A stretch of DNA of 64,000 nt from Rugamonas rivuli (GCF_009380165.1 NZ_WHUF01000001.1:744001-808000); one strand, 5' to 3'; shown: positions 8,367 to 18,900, counted from the first letter of the stretch. Made by a program: numbers and translations. The notes: generated by a model not told the origin, from the sequence alone.

Positions 8367-9995
8367 GTGAATGTCTCGAACTGGAACATTGGAACCCGCC
8401 TGAGCGCGGGCTTTGGCATTGTGCTCGCGCTGCTGCTGGCCGTTACCGTGCTGGGCATCACCCGCATGGCCCAGGTGCAGCAGCGGCTGGACGAAATCGC
8501 CAACGTCAACAACCCCGAGGGCAAGCTGGCCGACCTGATGCTCTCCACCGTGACCGACCGTTCCATCGCCTTGCGCAATCTGGCACTGCTCAACGACATG
8601 AAGGACATGCGGCCCGAGGCGGATCGCATGCGCGCCGACGAAAAGAAATACGCCGAGGCGGAAAAGAAGCTGAACCAGATGTTCACCTCGCTGTCCGGCA
8701 CCACCGACCGCGAGCTGGCCTTGATGCCGAAGATTAAGGAGGCCGAAACGGCGGCGCTGCCGCTGATCGCCAAGGCGGAAAAACTGGGCCTGGACAACAA
8801 GGCCGACGAGGCGACCAAGGTGCTGATCGGCGAACTGCGGCCGGTGCAGAAAAAATGGCTGGAACTGCTGACCCAGCTGTCCGAACTGGAAACCGCACTC
8901 AACACCGAAGCGGGCAACGACGCCGCCGTCGCCTACAAAAGCGCGCGCCTGATGATGATACTGCTGTCGATGGCCGCCATCGGTATGGGGGTGCTGATCG
9001 CCTGGCTGGCGACGCGCTCGATCACGCGGCCGATGCAGCAGGCGGTGCGCGTGGCGCAGACCGTGGCGGCGGGCGACCTGACCAGCAGGATCGAGATCCG
9101 CACCACCGACGAAACCGGCATGCTGCTGCAAGCGCTGCTGGACATGAACAACCATTTGCAGGACATCGTCGGCCAGGTGCGCGGCGGCACCGACACCATC
9201 GCCACCGCGTCGAGCCAGATCGCCAGCGGCAACCTCGACCTGTCGCAGCGCACCGAGGAACAGGCCAGTTCGCTGGAAGAGACCGCCTCGTCGATGGAGG
9301 AATTGACCTCCACCGTCAAGCAAAATGCCGACAACGCCCGCCAGGCCAACCAGCTGGCGGCCTCCGCCTCCGACGTGGCCGGACGCGGCGGTTCGGTGGT
9401 GGCCGAGGTGGTGGTGACGATGAATTCGATCAACGACTCATCTAAAAAGATCGTCGACATCATCGGCGTGATCGATGGCATCGCCTTCCAGACCAACATC
9501 CTGGCGCTGAACGCGGCGGTGGAAGCGGCGCGCGCCGGCGAGCAAGGCCGGGGCTTCGCGGTGGTGGCGTCGGAAGTGCGCAACCTGGCGCAACGCTCGG
9601 CCGCCGCCGCCAAGGAGATCAAGGCGCTGATCAACGATTCCGTCGAAAAAGTCGGCGTCGGCGCCCGGCTGGTCAACCAGGCCGGCGTCACGATGGACGA
9701 GATCGTCGCCAGCATCCGCAGCGTGACCGACATCATGGGCGAAATCACCGCCGCCAGCCGGGAGCAGGAAGTGGGCATCGAGCAGATCAACCAGGCGGTC
9801 GCGCAGATGGATACCGTGACCCAGCAGAATGCGGCGCTGGTGGAGCAGGCGGCCGCGGCGGCGGCCTCGCTGCAGGAGCAGGCTGCCGGACTGTCCGAGG
9901 TGGTCAGCGTATTCAAGCTGGACCAGGCGCACCGGCCGCCGGCCAGGCTGGCCCGTCCAGCCGCACAACGGCTGGCCCTGCCGGCGCATGGATGA
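8367..9995 (+). CDS. Methyl-accepting chemotaxis protein (Tar/Tsr type)
   Basis: The protein has an N-terminal membrane helix ([17 protein letters not shown]), a periplasmic four-helix bundle of about 150 residues, a second membrane helix ([20 protein letters not shown]), HAMP, and a long cytoplasmic coiled coil. The hairpin tip [20 protein letters not shown] is fully conserved. The GTG at 8367 is chosen as start because AAGGAG lies 7 bases upstream and the protein then begins [17 protein letters not shown], as usual for the family; length is 542 aa. There is no C-terminal CheR-binding pentapeptide; the tail is proline- and alanine-rich. It is transcribed divergently from the CheB-CheR/kinase operon, which may act on it (inference). 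Confidence 0.95.
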   Translation: MNVSNWNIGTRLSAGFGIVLALLLAVTVLGITRMAQVQQRLDEIANVNNPEGKLADLMLSTVTDRSIALRNLALLNDMKDMRPEADRMRADEKKYAEAEKKLNQMFTSLSGTTDRELALMPKIKEAETAALPLIAKAEKLGLDNKADEATKVLIGELRPVQKKWLELLTQLSELETALNTEAGNDAAVAYKSARLMMILLSMAAIGMGVLIAWLATRSITRPMQQAVRVAQTVAAGDLTSRIEIRTTDETGMLLQALLDMNNHLQDIVGQVRGGTDTIATASSQIASGNLDLSQRTEEQASSLEETASSMEELTSTVKQNADNARQANQLAASASDVAGRGGSVVAEVVVTMNSINDSSKKIVDIIGVIDGIAFQTNILALNAAVEAARAGEQGRGFAVVASEVRNLAQRSAAAAKEIKALINDSVEKVGVGARLVNQAGVTMDEIVASIRSVTDIMGEITAASREQEVGIEQINQAVAQMDTVTQQNAALVEQAAAAAASLQEQAAGLSEVVSVFKLDQAHRPPARLARPAAQRLALPAHG

Positions 9996-10038
9996 CGGCA
10001 TATACGCTAAACCATATATATCGATTCTGGCCGCGACA

Positions 10039-10058
10039 CTGGCCGGCCCACCGGCCGG
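10039..10058. terminator. Hairpin after the chemoreceptor gene
   Basis: An 8-bp stem (CTGGCCGG, loop CCCA, CCGGCCGG with one G-T pair) begins 44 bases after the MCP stop. It lacks a T-tract. It could be a weak terminator or part of the leader of the Mop gene. Confidence 0.35.
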
Positions 10059-10107
10059 TCGGTTAACATAACTCCTTTGAACGATCCACCACAGTCAAGG
10101 AGAAACC

Positions 10108-10536
10108 ATGTTTACCAGTGCTCGCAATCAATTGAGCGGCAAAGTCTCGTCCATCCAGCGCGGCGCCGTGAATGACGAAGTCGCCATCACCCTGCCCGAT
10201 GGCCAGGTCATCGTCGCCATCCTGACCCACAGCAGCACCGAATCCCTGGGCCTGCAGGCCGGTTCGGACGCCTTCGCGCTGATCAAGGCTTCCTCCGTCA
10301 TCCTGCTGACCGACACCACCGGCGTCCGCCTGTCCACCCGCAATCAGCTGACCGGCACGGTGAGCGAAGTCGTCGAGGGCGCGGTCAACTCGGAAGTCAA
10401 GCTGACCGTCGGCAGCGGCACCCTGATCACCGCCATCATCACCAACGACAGCGTGCAAAACCTCGGCCTGGCCGCAGGCAAGACCGCGACCGCAGCCTTC
10501 AAGGCGTCCAGCGTCATCGTCGGCGTCAAGGCGTAG
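10108..10536 (+). CDS. Tandem Mop-domain molybdate-binding protein (molbindin-like)
   Basis: This 142-aa protein consists of two Mop/TOBE repeats. Each starts with S/T-x-RNQL-x-G-x-V and ends with K-ASSVI (residues about 4-69 and 74-140). Such di-Mop proteins form cytoplasmic oligomers that bind molybdate or tungstate and are thought to store or buffer the oxyanion. The ATG follows AAGGAG by 5-6 bases. No mod transport genes or molybdoenzymes are beside it, so it seems monocistronic. A weak hairpin with a T-run follows. Confidence 0.92.
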   Translation: MFTSARNQLSGKVSSIQRGAVNDEVAITLPDGQVIVAILTHSSTESLGLQAGSDAFALIKASSVILLTDTTGVRLSTRNQLTGTVSEVVEGAVNSEVKLTVGSGTLITAIITNDSVQNLGLAAGKTATAAFKASSVIVGVKA

Positions 10537-10546
10537 TAAAAAAATC

Positions 10547-10562
10547 GCGCAACTGCGCTTTT
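10547..10562 (+). terminator. Short intrinsic terminator candidate
   Basis: A small GC hairpin (GCGC, AACT, GCGC) is preceded by an A-run and followed by TTTT, 11 bases after the Mop gene stop. The stem is only 4-5 bp, so the call is tentative. Confidence 0.35.
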
Positions 10563-10583
10563 CAACCGTGCGCGCACGCACGC

Positions 10584-10612
10584 TTGACATGTCTGATGAC
10601 TCAAGATATCTT
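10584..10612 (+). promoter_or_regulatory. Sigma-70 promoter of the di-heme lipoprotein gene
   Basis: TTGACA (10584-10589, perfect -35) is separated by 17 bases from TATCTT (10607-10612, 4 of 6 for -10). Transcription would start near 10619, giving a leader of about 165 bases before the ATG at 10783. The leader opens with a nested inverted repeat and contains a LacI-type dyad. Confidence 0.6.
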
Positions 10613-10615
10613 CAC

Positions 10616-10665
10616 AACTATTGCCCCATCGAAAGTTTTCATAAAACTCAATCCGGGCAATAGTT
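10616..10665 (+). promoter_or_regulatory. Nested hairpin element at the start of the leader
   Basis: A perfect 11-bp outer inverted repeat (AACTATTGCCC at 10616-10626 with GGGCAATAGTT at 10655-10665) encloses a perfect 6-bp inner hairpin (AGTTTT, CAT, AAAACT at 10634-10648), with small internal loops of 7 and 6 bases. It starts at the predicted transcription start. It may be a structured 5' leader RNA, or a DNA dyad for a repressor. I do not recognise it as a known riboswitch. Confidence 0.6.
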
Positions 10666-10732
10666 CACCGCTCCAACACCCCAGTACCTGATTTGAACCG
10701 TAACACCCCGATCGGAAAGCCACGGCCGGATA

Positions 10733-10746
10733 TGGAAACGCTTCCA
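10733..10746. promoter_or_regulatory. LacI-family operator candidate
   Basis: TGGAAACGCTTCCA is a 14-bp dyad with the central CG step typical of LacI/GalR operators; 12 of 14 positions are symmetric. It lies 37 bases before the ATG of the discoidin/di-heme lipoprotein. A near-identical site, TGGGAACGCTCCCA, lies at 48096. No LacI-family gene is in the window. Confidence 0.6.
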
Positions 10747-10782
10747 CATCCAGCACCCCGCCATCACGAACAAGGACGTACT

Positions 10783-13700
10783 ATGAACAAACGTAGCAGG
10801 AATCTCGCGGCACAGGGCTTGCCCCTGGCCTTGACGCTCGCGTTGGCCGCATGCGGCGGCGGGGGCGACCAGGCCGCCGCGCCGCAAAGCGCGCGCATGC
10901 TGAGCGCGATGAAGGTCCAGGGCGGCGCGGCGCAGTCGGCCGAAGTCGCGCTGACGCCGCTCAGCGCCACCGCCAGCTCTTCCGAACGGGGCGACCTGTC
11001 GGCCGCCGCCGCCATCGACCACAACGATACGACCCGCTGGGGCAGCGGCTTCGCCGACGACCAGTACCTGACGCTGGACTTCGGCAAATCCCAGCCGATT
11101 ACCCGCGTCCACATCGAGTGGGAAAACGCCCACGCCACCCAGTACCTGCTGCAGGTCTCGGACGACAATGCGACCTGGACCACGATCAAGACCGTGGACA
11201 ACAGCCAGGGCGGCAGCGAAGACTGGACCGGCCTGAACGGCCAGGGCCGCTACCTGCGCATGAAAGGCATCAAGCGCTCGACCAACTACGGCTATTCCAT
11301 CTTCGAGATCCAGGCCTTCTCCGGCACGCCGGTGACAGCGCCGCCGGTCACGCCGCCGGTGGACAATCCGCCGCCGGTCGTCATCGACCCGAGCCAGCCC
11401 GGCGTGGCGATCAAGCCGGTCGCTGCGACCTCGTCGCAGGTGGAAAACGGCGGCCTGGCGGCATCGATGGCCATCGACGGCAAGGCCGCCACCCGCTGGG
11501 CCAGCACCGCCGAAGACGGCGCCTGGATACAGTTCGACTTCGGCGCCAAGACCCAGGTCGGCTACATGAAACTGCTGTGGGAAAACGCCTACGGCAAGCA
11601 ATACTCGCTGCGCGTGTCCGACGACGGCCAGACCTGGTCGCAGGTGCGCTACGTCAGCGCCGGCCAGGGCGGCACCGAAGAGTTCTTCAACCTCGGCATC
11701 AACGCCCGCTACATCCGCCTGCAAGGCGTGGCGCGCGCCACCCAGTACGGCTACTCGCTGTACGAAGTGGAATTCAAGACGCCAGGCAGCGACAACACGC
11801 TGGCCGGCAGCGCCACCTCGCCGCTGAAGTATCCGGCCAGCGGCGCCGGCTGGGCGCCCTTGCCCGCCGCCGCGCAGCCGCTGGAAACGCTGCAATTCAC
11901 CCTGCCCGACGGCACGCTGGTGACGCGCTTCGGCGCGCGCGGCCTGGCCCGCCACGGCCGCGAACGGGGCGAGGACTGGAACGAGATCGGCTACGGCCCC
12001 AACGAGACGGTCGATCCCGCCACCGGCCTGCCGGTCGACAAGGGCCCGGGCAACTACCTGACCTTCGTCTCGAACTACTTCAAGAACCGCAGCTGGGGCG
12101 TGGAGATCATCGACAACAGCCGCGTGCCAGGCGTTACGAAACCTACGCTGATCGTCAACCAGTACACCACGGTGGACTTCCTGCCGGGCGGGATCGCCTT
12201 CTTCCGCGGCTTCGACCGTCCGGGCGTGACCGGCTACGGCTGGATGGCGCCGGGTGAGCTGGTGGACCGCAACGTGACGATCTGCAAACCGGTGGCCTAC
12301 CCTGCCGCCGGCAAGCTGGCCAGCGCGGATGGCTTGAACAACGCCTGCACGCTGCGCATCAAGGAATACCCGGGCCACGGCGACCTCGATGCCAACGGCA
12401 TGCCCAACGGTCAGGACGTGAAAGCGCGTCCGCTGGTGGCGGGCGACATCATCGAAGTCTCGCCGTCGATGTTCTCCACCTCCGCATCGATGACCGCCAA
12501 CGGCGACACCGGCGGCATCCGCTACTACTCCTACGAGTGGACCTATGTGGTCGGCGCCGGCCTCAAGCCGTGGTACGGCGTGCAGCCCCGTTTGAACTCG
12601 GTGCCGCTGCCGGAGGAGACGCTGTCCGGCGGCCAGGGCTCCGTGTCCTACAACTACTCGGACAACGGCGCCTTCATGTTCCAGCAGCCGCATAACAACA
12701 TCGGCATGCAGAACATGCAGCGCTTCGTCGAAGGCCGCCGCCTGGTGCACACCAACTTCACCACGGGCGACCACAACGAACCCGGCAACGACCGCTACGC
12801 AGCGGCCGTGGGCTTGCAGGGACAGCGCTTCAACCAGTCCGCCTGTATCGCCTGCCACGTCAACAACGGCCGCAGCCCGGCGCCGATCGCCGTCAACCAG
12901 AAGCTCGACGCCATGTCGATCCGGGTGGCGAGCACCAATGCGCAAGGCCAGCAAGTACCGCACGCGCAGTACGGTACGGCGGTGCAGATGAACGCCTACT
13001 CGGCCGGCGGCGCACCGCAAAACTGGGGCAACACGGTCAGCGTGGGCGGCTTCGAATCCCGCACCGTCAAGCTGGCCGACGGCAGCGCCGTCGAACTGCG
13101 CAAGCCGACGCTGGCCTTCGAAGGTCCGGTGCCGGACATCTGGTCGCTGCGCGCCGCCCAGCCGATGATCGGCACCGGCCTGCTGGAAGCCGTGCCGGAA
13201 GCGGACATCATTGCCCGCGCCCGCACCGTGCCCGATGCGGATGGCGTGATCGGCGTGGCCAACTATGTGTACGAGCCTGAGACCGGCGCCGTGCGCCTGG
13301 GACGCTTCGGCTGGAAGGCAGCCAAGGCCACGCTGCGCCACCAGGCCAGCGAAGCGCTGCTGCTGGATATGTCGGTCACATCGCCGGTCTATCCCAACCG
13401 CGCCTGCGCCACCGGCCCCGCCGGCTGCGCGGCCGGCGGCACGCAAAAAGGCATCACGGAAGCGGACCTGCAATCGATCTCGCGCTATCTGTCGCTGGTG
13501 GCCGTGCCGGCCCAGCGCAGCATTCCAAGCGGCTTCCCGAAAGGCGTGGCGCCGCTGGATGAGCATCGGGTCGATGCGCAGCAGGTCGCGGCGGGTTCCA
13601 AGCTGTTCCAGGGCATGCGCTGCGTGGCCTGCCACACCGCCGAGATGAAAACCGGTTCGGGCCATCTGTTCGCGGAACTGCGCAACCAGACCATCCGTCC

Positions 13701-13989
13701 CTACTCCGACCTGCTGCTGCACGACATGGGTGCGGGCCTGGCGGACAAGTTCGCCGAAGGCCAGGCCAAGGGCGGCATGTGGCGCACCTCGCCGCTGTGG
13801 GGCCTGGGCTACACGGACAAGGTGATGGGCAACAGCAGCAAGGTCGGCTATCTGCACGACGGCCGCGCGCGCAACCTCACCGAAGCCATCATGTGGCACG
13901 CCGGCGAGGCCGACAAATCGCGCCAGCGCTTCGAGAATCTGTCGAAGGCCGACCGCGATGCGCTGCTGGCGTTCCTGAAGTCTCTGTAA
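10783..13989 (+). CDS. Lipoprotein with two F5/8-type C (discoidin) domains and a DUF1111-type di-heme domain
   Basis: The start at 10783 (AAGGACG upstream) gives a 1068-aa lipoprotein with lipobox LALAAC followed by a Gly run. Two discoidin/CBM32-like domains cover about 56-180 and 208-335, joined by a Pro-rich linker. The rest resembles di-heme oxidoreductases of the DUF1111 group, with heme motifs CIACH (Cys688) and CVACH (Cys947) and a C-terminal cytochrome-like end (YLHDGRARNLTEAIMWHAGEA). I infer a surface or periplasmic redox protein held to a polysaccharide by its binding domains; the electron partner and substrate are unknown. It seems monocistronic, with its own promoter, leader and operator, and a strong hairpin after the stop. 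Confidence 0.88.
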   Translation: MNKRSRNLAAQGLPLALTLALAACGGGGDQAAAPQSARMLSAMKVQGGAAQSAEVALTPLSATASSSERGDLSAAAAIDHNDTTRWGSGFADDQYLTLDFGKSQPITRVHIEWENAHATQYLLQVSDDNATWTTIKTVDNSQGGSEDWTGLNGQGRYLRMKGIKRSTNYGYSIFEIQAFSGTPVTAPPVTPPVDNPPPVVIDPSQPGVAIKPVAATSSQVENGGLAASMAIDGKAATRWASTAEDGAWIQFDFGAKTQVGYMKLLWENAYGKQYSLRVSDDGQTWSQVRYVSAGQGGTEEFFNLGINARYIRLQGVARATQYGYSLYEVEFKTPGSDNTLAGSATSPLKYPASGAGWAPLPAAAQPLETLQFTLPDGTLVTRFGARGLARHGRERGEDWNEIGYGPNETVDPATGLPVDKGPGNYLTFVSNYFKNRSWGVEIIDNSRVPGVTKPTLIVNQYTTVDFLPGGIAFFRGFDRPGVTGYGWMAPGELVDRNVTICKPVAYPAAGKLASADGLNNACTLRIKEYPGHGDLDANGMPNGQDVKARPLVAGDIIEVSPSMFSTSASMTANGDTGGIRYYSYEWTYVVGAGLKPWYGVQPRLNSVPLPEETLSGGQGSVSYNYSDNGAFMFQQPHNNIGMQNMQRFVEGRRLVHTNFTTGDHNEPGNDRYAAAVGLQGQRFNQSACIACHVNNGRSPAPIAVNQKLDAMSIRVASTNAQGQQVPHAQYGTAVQMNAYSAGGAPQNWGNTVSVGGFESRTVKLADGSAVELRKPTLAFEGPVPDIWSLRAAQPMIGTGLLEAVPEADIIARARTVPDADGVIGVANYVYEPETGAVRLGRFGWKAAKATLRHQASEALLLDMSVTSPVYPNRACATGPAGCAAGGTQKGITEADLQSISRYLSLVAVPAQRSIPSGFPKGVAPLDEHRVDAQQVAAGSKLFQGMRCVACHTAEMKTGSGHLFAELRNQTIRPYSDLLLHDMGAGLADKFAEGQAKGGMWRTSPLWGLGYTDKVMGNSSKVGYLHDGRARNLTEAIMWHAGEADKSRQRFENLSKADRDALLAFLKSL

Positions 13990-13999
13990 AAGCAGCATC

Positions 14000-14030
14000 C
14001 ATCGCCGCCGCCATCCCGGCGGCGGCGATG
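14000..14030. terminator. Strong bidirectional hairpin terminator
   Basis: A perfect 13-bp GC-rich stem (CATCGCCGCCGCC with GGCGGCGGCGATG, 5-base loop) sits 10 bases after the di-heme lipoprotein stop and 14 bases past the stop of the converging small lipoprotein. On the minus strand it is followed by a TTTT run about 9 bases later. Confidence 0.65.
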
Positions 14031-14044
14031 TCGTTACAATCGCG

Positions 14045-14407
14045 TCAGTTCAATGCCTTGCCGATCCGCGAGAGCTTGCCTGCCGAGCAGTCCGCCGGCC
14101 ACAGTTCGATCTCATCCCCTGCCTTGATCGCCATGCCCGGCGGCAGCTCGGCTATTTCGTGGTGTATCAGCCTGGCGTGGTGGTATCTCACCTCGACGAA
14201 ATGCCGGCTTGCGTAGTCGGCCGCGGATAAATTGGCCAGGCATGGCCGCAACGTGGCACGCGGTGCATCAGGGTCCAACTCGCTGACCACCCATGCCCGC
14301 TTGCCGCCCTGCTGCCAGTTGACCGTCCTGGTGTCACTTTTACTTGCGCAAGCGGCCAGCAGTACGGCCGAAGCAGCAATCGATAAAACGCCTGTCATCC
14401 GACGCAT
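14045..14407 (-). CDS. Small hypothetical lipoprotein
   Basis: The start at 14407 (AAGGAAG 5 bases upstream) gives a 120-aa protein with a signal peptide and lipobox (VLLAACASKS). The mature domain of about 95 residues contains two cysteines (LRPCLAN and WPADCSAGK) and a hydrophilic beta-rich pattern (FVEVRYHHARLIHHEIAELP, KAGDEIELWPADC). It lies 41 bases downstream of the efflux outer-membrane gene on the same strand and may be the last gene of that operon. The Asp and Glu residues and paired His could bind metal, but this is only suggestive. Function unknown. Confidence 0.75.
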   Translation of the reverse strand: MRRMTGVLSIAASAVLLAACASKSDTRTVNWQQGGKRAWVVSELDPDAPRATLRPCLANLSAADYASRHFVEVRYHHARLIHHEIAELPPGMAIKAGDEIELWPADCSAGKLSRIGKALN

Positions 14408-14448
14408 AGTGCTTCCTTGATTGATTATGTGAATAAATATCGTCATGG

Positions 14449-15972
14449 CTAGTCTTCCTTCCGATGCCACCAGCCGCCGCCCAGCGCCTGGAACAATGCC
14501 GCCGTATCGCCGAGCTGGCTTGCCTGCGCCTGTGCCAATTGCAACTCGGCCTGGCGCAGATTCTGTCCGGCCACGATCAGGGCCAGGCGATCCTGGGCGC
14601 CGTGCGCGTGCTGCCGTTCGGTGATGTCGACAGCGGCCCTAGCGGCATCCCTGGCGTCGACCGCCGTTTGCAGGGTGCCCGAGTCTGCATTAATGGCGTG
14701 CAGTACATCCGCAACGTTTTGAAAAGCGGTGGCGACTGTCGACCTGTAGGTTGCAACAGCGCCCTTCAGCGACTCATGCGCAGCCGACTCGCGGTGCTTG
14801 AGCGTGCCCGCATCGAACAGCGATTGCGTGACGCTCGCGGTCAGGTCGAAGAATTTCCCGCTGGTCCAGAACATCTGCCCGAACTGGCTGGCCGCACCTC
14901 CTGCCGAACCCGAGATGGAAAATTGCGGCAGGCGCGCAGCACGCGCTATGCCGACCTCGGCGCTGGCAGAGCGCAGCGCTTCCTCGGCCGCCCGCACATC
15001 GGGGCGCTGCTCGACCAGGGACGAGGGCAAGGTCAATGGCAATTCCTCGGGCAGATGGAAGGAAGCCAAGGCAAACCCTGGCACCTCGCCGTCGACCGGA
15101 ATGCCCGCCAGCACCCGCAGCAGATCGCGATTCTGTTCGAACTGCTTCTGCAGCGCGGGCAGCAGCTGCCTGGACTGCGCCAAGGCGCCCTGCTGCGCCG
15201 ACAACTCCAGGCGGGAGATATAACCGGCCTTCAACTGACGCTGGGCCAAGGCCAGCGCAAGCTGGTTCGCCTCGATCATCTCGTTGACCACCGCCATTTG
15301 CCGTCGCAACAAGGCATCCTGGAATGCGGCAGCGACGATGTTCGATGCCAGCGTGACGTACGCCGCCTCCAGTTCAAAGCGCTGTATCTGCTGCTGCGCT
15401 TGCAGCGACTCCAGCTGCCGGCGGTTGGCGCCGAACACGTCGGGCGTGTAGGCGACAGTCAGCTGCGCGGTGTGGAAGTTGTAGATCACGGGCGCGTTGA
15501 ATGGCGCGGTGCCGCCCTCGCTGGCAGGCGTGTTCTGCTTGGCGCTGATCACCGATCCATTGCCCTGGACGCCGGGAGAATTACCGCCCAGATTGCCCGC
15601 AACCTTGGTGCGGGCCGGCGTGTAGCCAGCCTGCACGGTCGGATAGAAATAGCCCTGCTGCGCGTAGACGTTCTCCTGCGCCGCACGCAGCGCAGCCTCA
15701 GCCGCTTCGATGCCCGGATTCGCGGACCATGCCTGCTCGATCAGCGCATTGAGCTCCGCAGACTTGAACAGCGTCCACCAATTGTTCTGTATGTCCTGCT
15801 GCATCACATACCGCTGCGCGGCGATGACGGCCGGCGCCGCACCATACGTCTGCGGCACGGCCAGCGCGGGCCGTTGATAGTCCGGCCCGGCCGCGCATCC
15901 CGCGAGCTGTATCGCCAGCATCGCGGCGCAGATGCGGCGATGGCGCAATTTCATCGGCAATAGTAAGGTCAT
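14449..15972 (-). CDS. RND efflux outer-membrane lipoprotein (NodT/OprM family)
   Basis: The 507-aa protein has a lipoprotein signal (AIQLAGCAAGPDYQRP), the family hallmark GPDYxRP after the lipid cysteine, and two tandem OEP repeats rich in Ala/Gln helices. It should form a trimeric outer-membrane channel for the RND pump encoded upstream. Its ATG overlaps the stop of the RND gene (ATGA), indicating translational coupling; a later Met at position 7 is an alternative start with equally weak ribosome binding signals. It is the third gene of the MFP-RND-channel operon. Confidence 0.93.
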   Translation of the reverse strand: MTLLLPMKLRHRRICAAMLAIQLAGCAAGPDYQRPALAVPQTYGAAPAVIAAQRYVMQQDIQNNWWTLFKSAELNALIEQAWSANPGIEAAEAALRAAQENVYAQQGYFYPTVQAGYTPARTKVAGNLGGNSPGVQGNGSVISAKQNTPASEGGTAPFNAPVIYNFHTAQLTVAYTPDVFGANRRQLESLQAQQQIQRFELEAAYVTLASNIVAAAFQDALLRRQMAVVNEMIEANQLALALAQRQLKAGYISRLELSAQQGALAQSRQLLPALQKQFEQNRDLLRVLAGIPVDGEVPGFALASFHLPEELPLTLPSSLVEQRPDVRAAEEALRSASAEVGIARAARLPQFSISGSAGGAASQFGQMFWTSGKFFDLTASVTQSLFDAGTLKHRESAAHESLKGAVATYRSTVATAFQNVADVLHAINADSGTLQTAVDARDAARAAVDITERQHAHGAQDRLALIVAGQNLRQAELQLAQAQASQLGDTAALFQALGGGWWHRKED

Positions 15973-18900
15973 GGGTTCATGGGGGCGGTGTCGCCCGGTT
16001 CAGAGAAGTTACCAAATAGCCGCAGCGCGGCCGGCAGCACCAGCAGCGTGAACAGCGTGCCGCTGACGATGCCGCCGACGATCACGCAGGCAAACGGCCG
16101 CTGCGTCTCGCTGCCGATGCCATGCGACAGCGCGGCAGGCAGCAAGCCCATGCCGGCCATCAGGGCCGTCATCAGGATAGGCCTCAGGCGCATCGCGGCG
16201 CCGCCGACGATGGCTTGCGCCACCGCCGCGCCTTCGCGCACGCGCTGCATGACTTCCTCGACCATGATGACGCCGTTCTGCACCGAAATACCGGCCACCG
16301 CGATAAACCCGACCGCCGCCGACACCGACAGGTGCAACCCGGCCAGGCCCAGCGCCGCCAGCCCGCCTATCATGGTGAACGGCACCATGCCCAGCACCAG
16401 CCCCGCCAGCCGCACGGAACGGAACGCCCAGAACAGCAGGGAAAACATCAGCAGTATCGTCAGCGGGATGATGACCGCCAGGCGCTTGGCCGCGCGCTGG
16501 GAATTCTCGAACTGGCCGCCCCAGGTGATCTCATACCCCGGCGGCAGCTTGACCTTTTCGCTAACAGCGCGCTGGGCCTCTTCGATGAAGCTGCCCTGGT
16601 CGCGTCCCAGCAGGTTCATTTTGACGATGACGCTGCGGGAGCCCGACTCGCGCTGGATGCGCGACACGCCTTGCCGCAATTCGATGGTGGCCACATCGTG
16701 CAGCGCCACCGTGCCCATGCCGTTGCCGACCTGCGTCCCCGGCACAGTGAGGCGCAGATTGCCGATGGCATCGATGCCCTTGCGGTTTTGCTCATTGATT
16801 TTCAAGACCACGTCGAAGCGCTTGTCCTGCTCGAAGTAGCTGGTCACGGCCGCGCCGGACAGCGCCTGGTTGACCAGCGTGTTGACGTCGCCGATCGAAA
16901 TCCCGTAGCGCGCCATGCGGCTGCGATCCGGCGTCACCACCACTTCGCTCTGGCCGCCGATGCGGGTCGCATCGACATCGGAGGCGCCGGGGATGGACTG
17001 GATCACGTCCATCAACTGCTGCGCCTTGCTGTCGAGGATAGCGAGGTCGCTGCCGCTGATCTTGGCGACGATCTCGCCGCGAAAGCCAGACAGCGATTCC
17101 TCGACGTTATCCTGGATGACCTGCGAAAAATTCGTCGTCACGCCGGGAATAGCCGCCAGGCTGGCGGACATGTCGGCCACCAGCGCTTCCTTGTCACGGA
17201 AGCGCCACTGGCTGCGCGGTTGCAGGTCGATCAGGCTTTCCAGGTTGTTCGGGCCCTTGGGATCGGAGCCATCGTCCGGGCGGCCTGCCTGGCTGATGAC
17301 GTGCGCGACCTCCGGATAAGCCAGCAGCTTTTTCCGCATCTGGCGTTCGACGGCCTTGGTGGTCTCCAACGCCGCCGAGGTGGGCAAGGTAATCGTGAGC
17401 CAGATATTGCCTTCATCCAGCTTGGGCATGAACTCGCTGCCCAGGCGCGGCGACAGGGCAAACGCCAAAGCCAGCGGTAGCAGCGACACCCACAGCACGA
17501 GCTTAGTTTTGCGCAGCGTGCCATCCAGCAGCGCGTGATAGCGCCGCTGCAGATTGGTCAGCCAGGCCCGGTGCACCTCGACCAGCGGCCTGCGCTGGGT
17601 GGTCCAGGACAGCAAGGTGGGCAGCAGCGTGAACGTCAGCAGCACCGCGCCGGCCAGCGCGAACGACAGCGTCAAGGCGACCGGCGTGAAGATCTTGCCC
17701 TCAACCCGCTGGAAGGTGAAGATCGGCACAAAGGCCAGGATAATAATCGCCTTCGAGAACAGCACAGGATGCGCCATGTCGCTCATCGTCCGGTGCAGCA
17801 CGTGCATGCGCGCTTCAATCGGATTCGCCTCATGAACCGGCATCAGCGCCATGCGCACCATCAGCGCTTCCACGATCACCACCGCGCTATCGATGATGAT
17901 GCCGAAGTCCACCGCGCCCAGCGAAATCAGGTTGGCGGATACGCCGCGCGCATTCATCAGCACAAACGCAAACAGCAAAGCCAGGGGGATCACGGTTGCG
18001 ACGATCAGCGCGGCCCGCCAGCTGGACAGGAACACGACCAGGATGACGATCACCAGCAAGGCGCCGATCACCAGATTCTCCGCCACGGTTTTCACGGTAT
18101 GGTGAACCAGTTCGGTGCGGTCGTATATCGGAATGATTTTCACGCCGGCCGGCAGGCGTTTCTGCAGCTGCGCAATACGCTCCTTCAATTCGGTATTGAT
18201 CTTGGATGGATTGCCACCCTTGGTCATCGAGACGATGCCCTCGGCCACGCTGTCACGCTGGTCGGCGGCGACGATGCCGAAGCGCGGCCGTTCGCCCGCC
18301 TGCACGGTGGCGACGTCACCCACGGTGATCGCCCTTCCCTGGCGCGACGTGACGACGATCTGCCGCATGTCGGCCAGGCTGGTGAACAGACCGGCCGAGC
18401 GCACGATGAGCGATGCGTCGCCCAGCTTGACCAGGCCACCGCCGGCGCTGCCCGTGCCATTGCCAATCGCCTGACTCACCTGGTCCAGCGTTACCTGGTA
18501 CTTGGCCAGCAAGAAGGGATCGGCTTCGACCTGATACTCGCGGATGGTGCCACCGAAGCTGACCACATCGGCCACGCCGGGCGTCATGCGCAGCGCGGGC
18601 CTGATCGTCCAGTCCTGCAAGGTGCGGATGTCCGCCTCGGACATGTGCGGCGCATCGATCGCATAGCGGTAGACTTCACCCACGGCGGTCGACAAAGGGG
18701 CCAGCTGCGGTTGCACGCCGGTGGGCAAGGTGACGGTCGACAGCTTCTCGCTGACCTGCTGGCGCGCAAAATAGTTATCCGTCTCGTCGTCGAACGTGAG
18801 TGTGACGATGGACAGGCCGGTCATCGTCACCGAGCGCACGTTGATCAGGTGGGGAATGCCGGCCACCTCGCGCTCGATCGGCAGCGTGACGGTACGCTCC

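Noticed and set aside
10648..13998. Minus-strand open frame of 1116 codons opposite the di-heme lipoprotein
   Set aside because: The sense gene has a lipobox, discoidin domains and CxxCH motifs; the antisense product is low-complexity Arg/His/Val and has no start signal.
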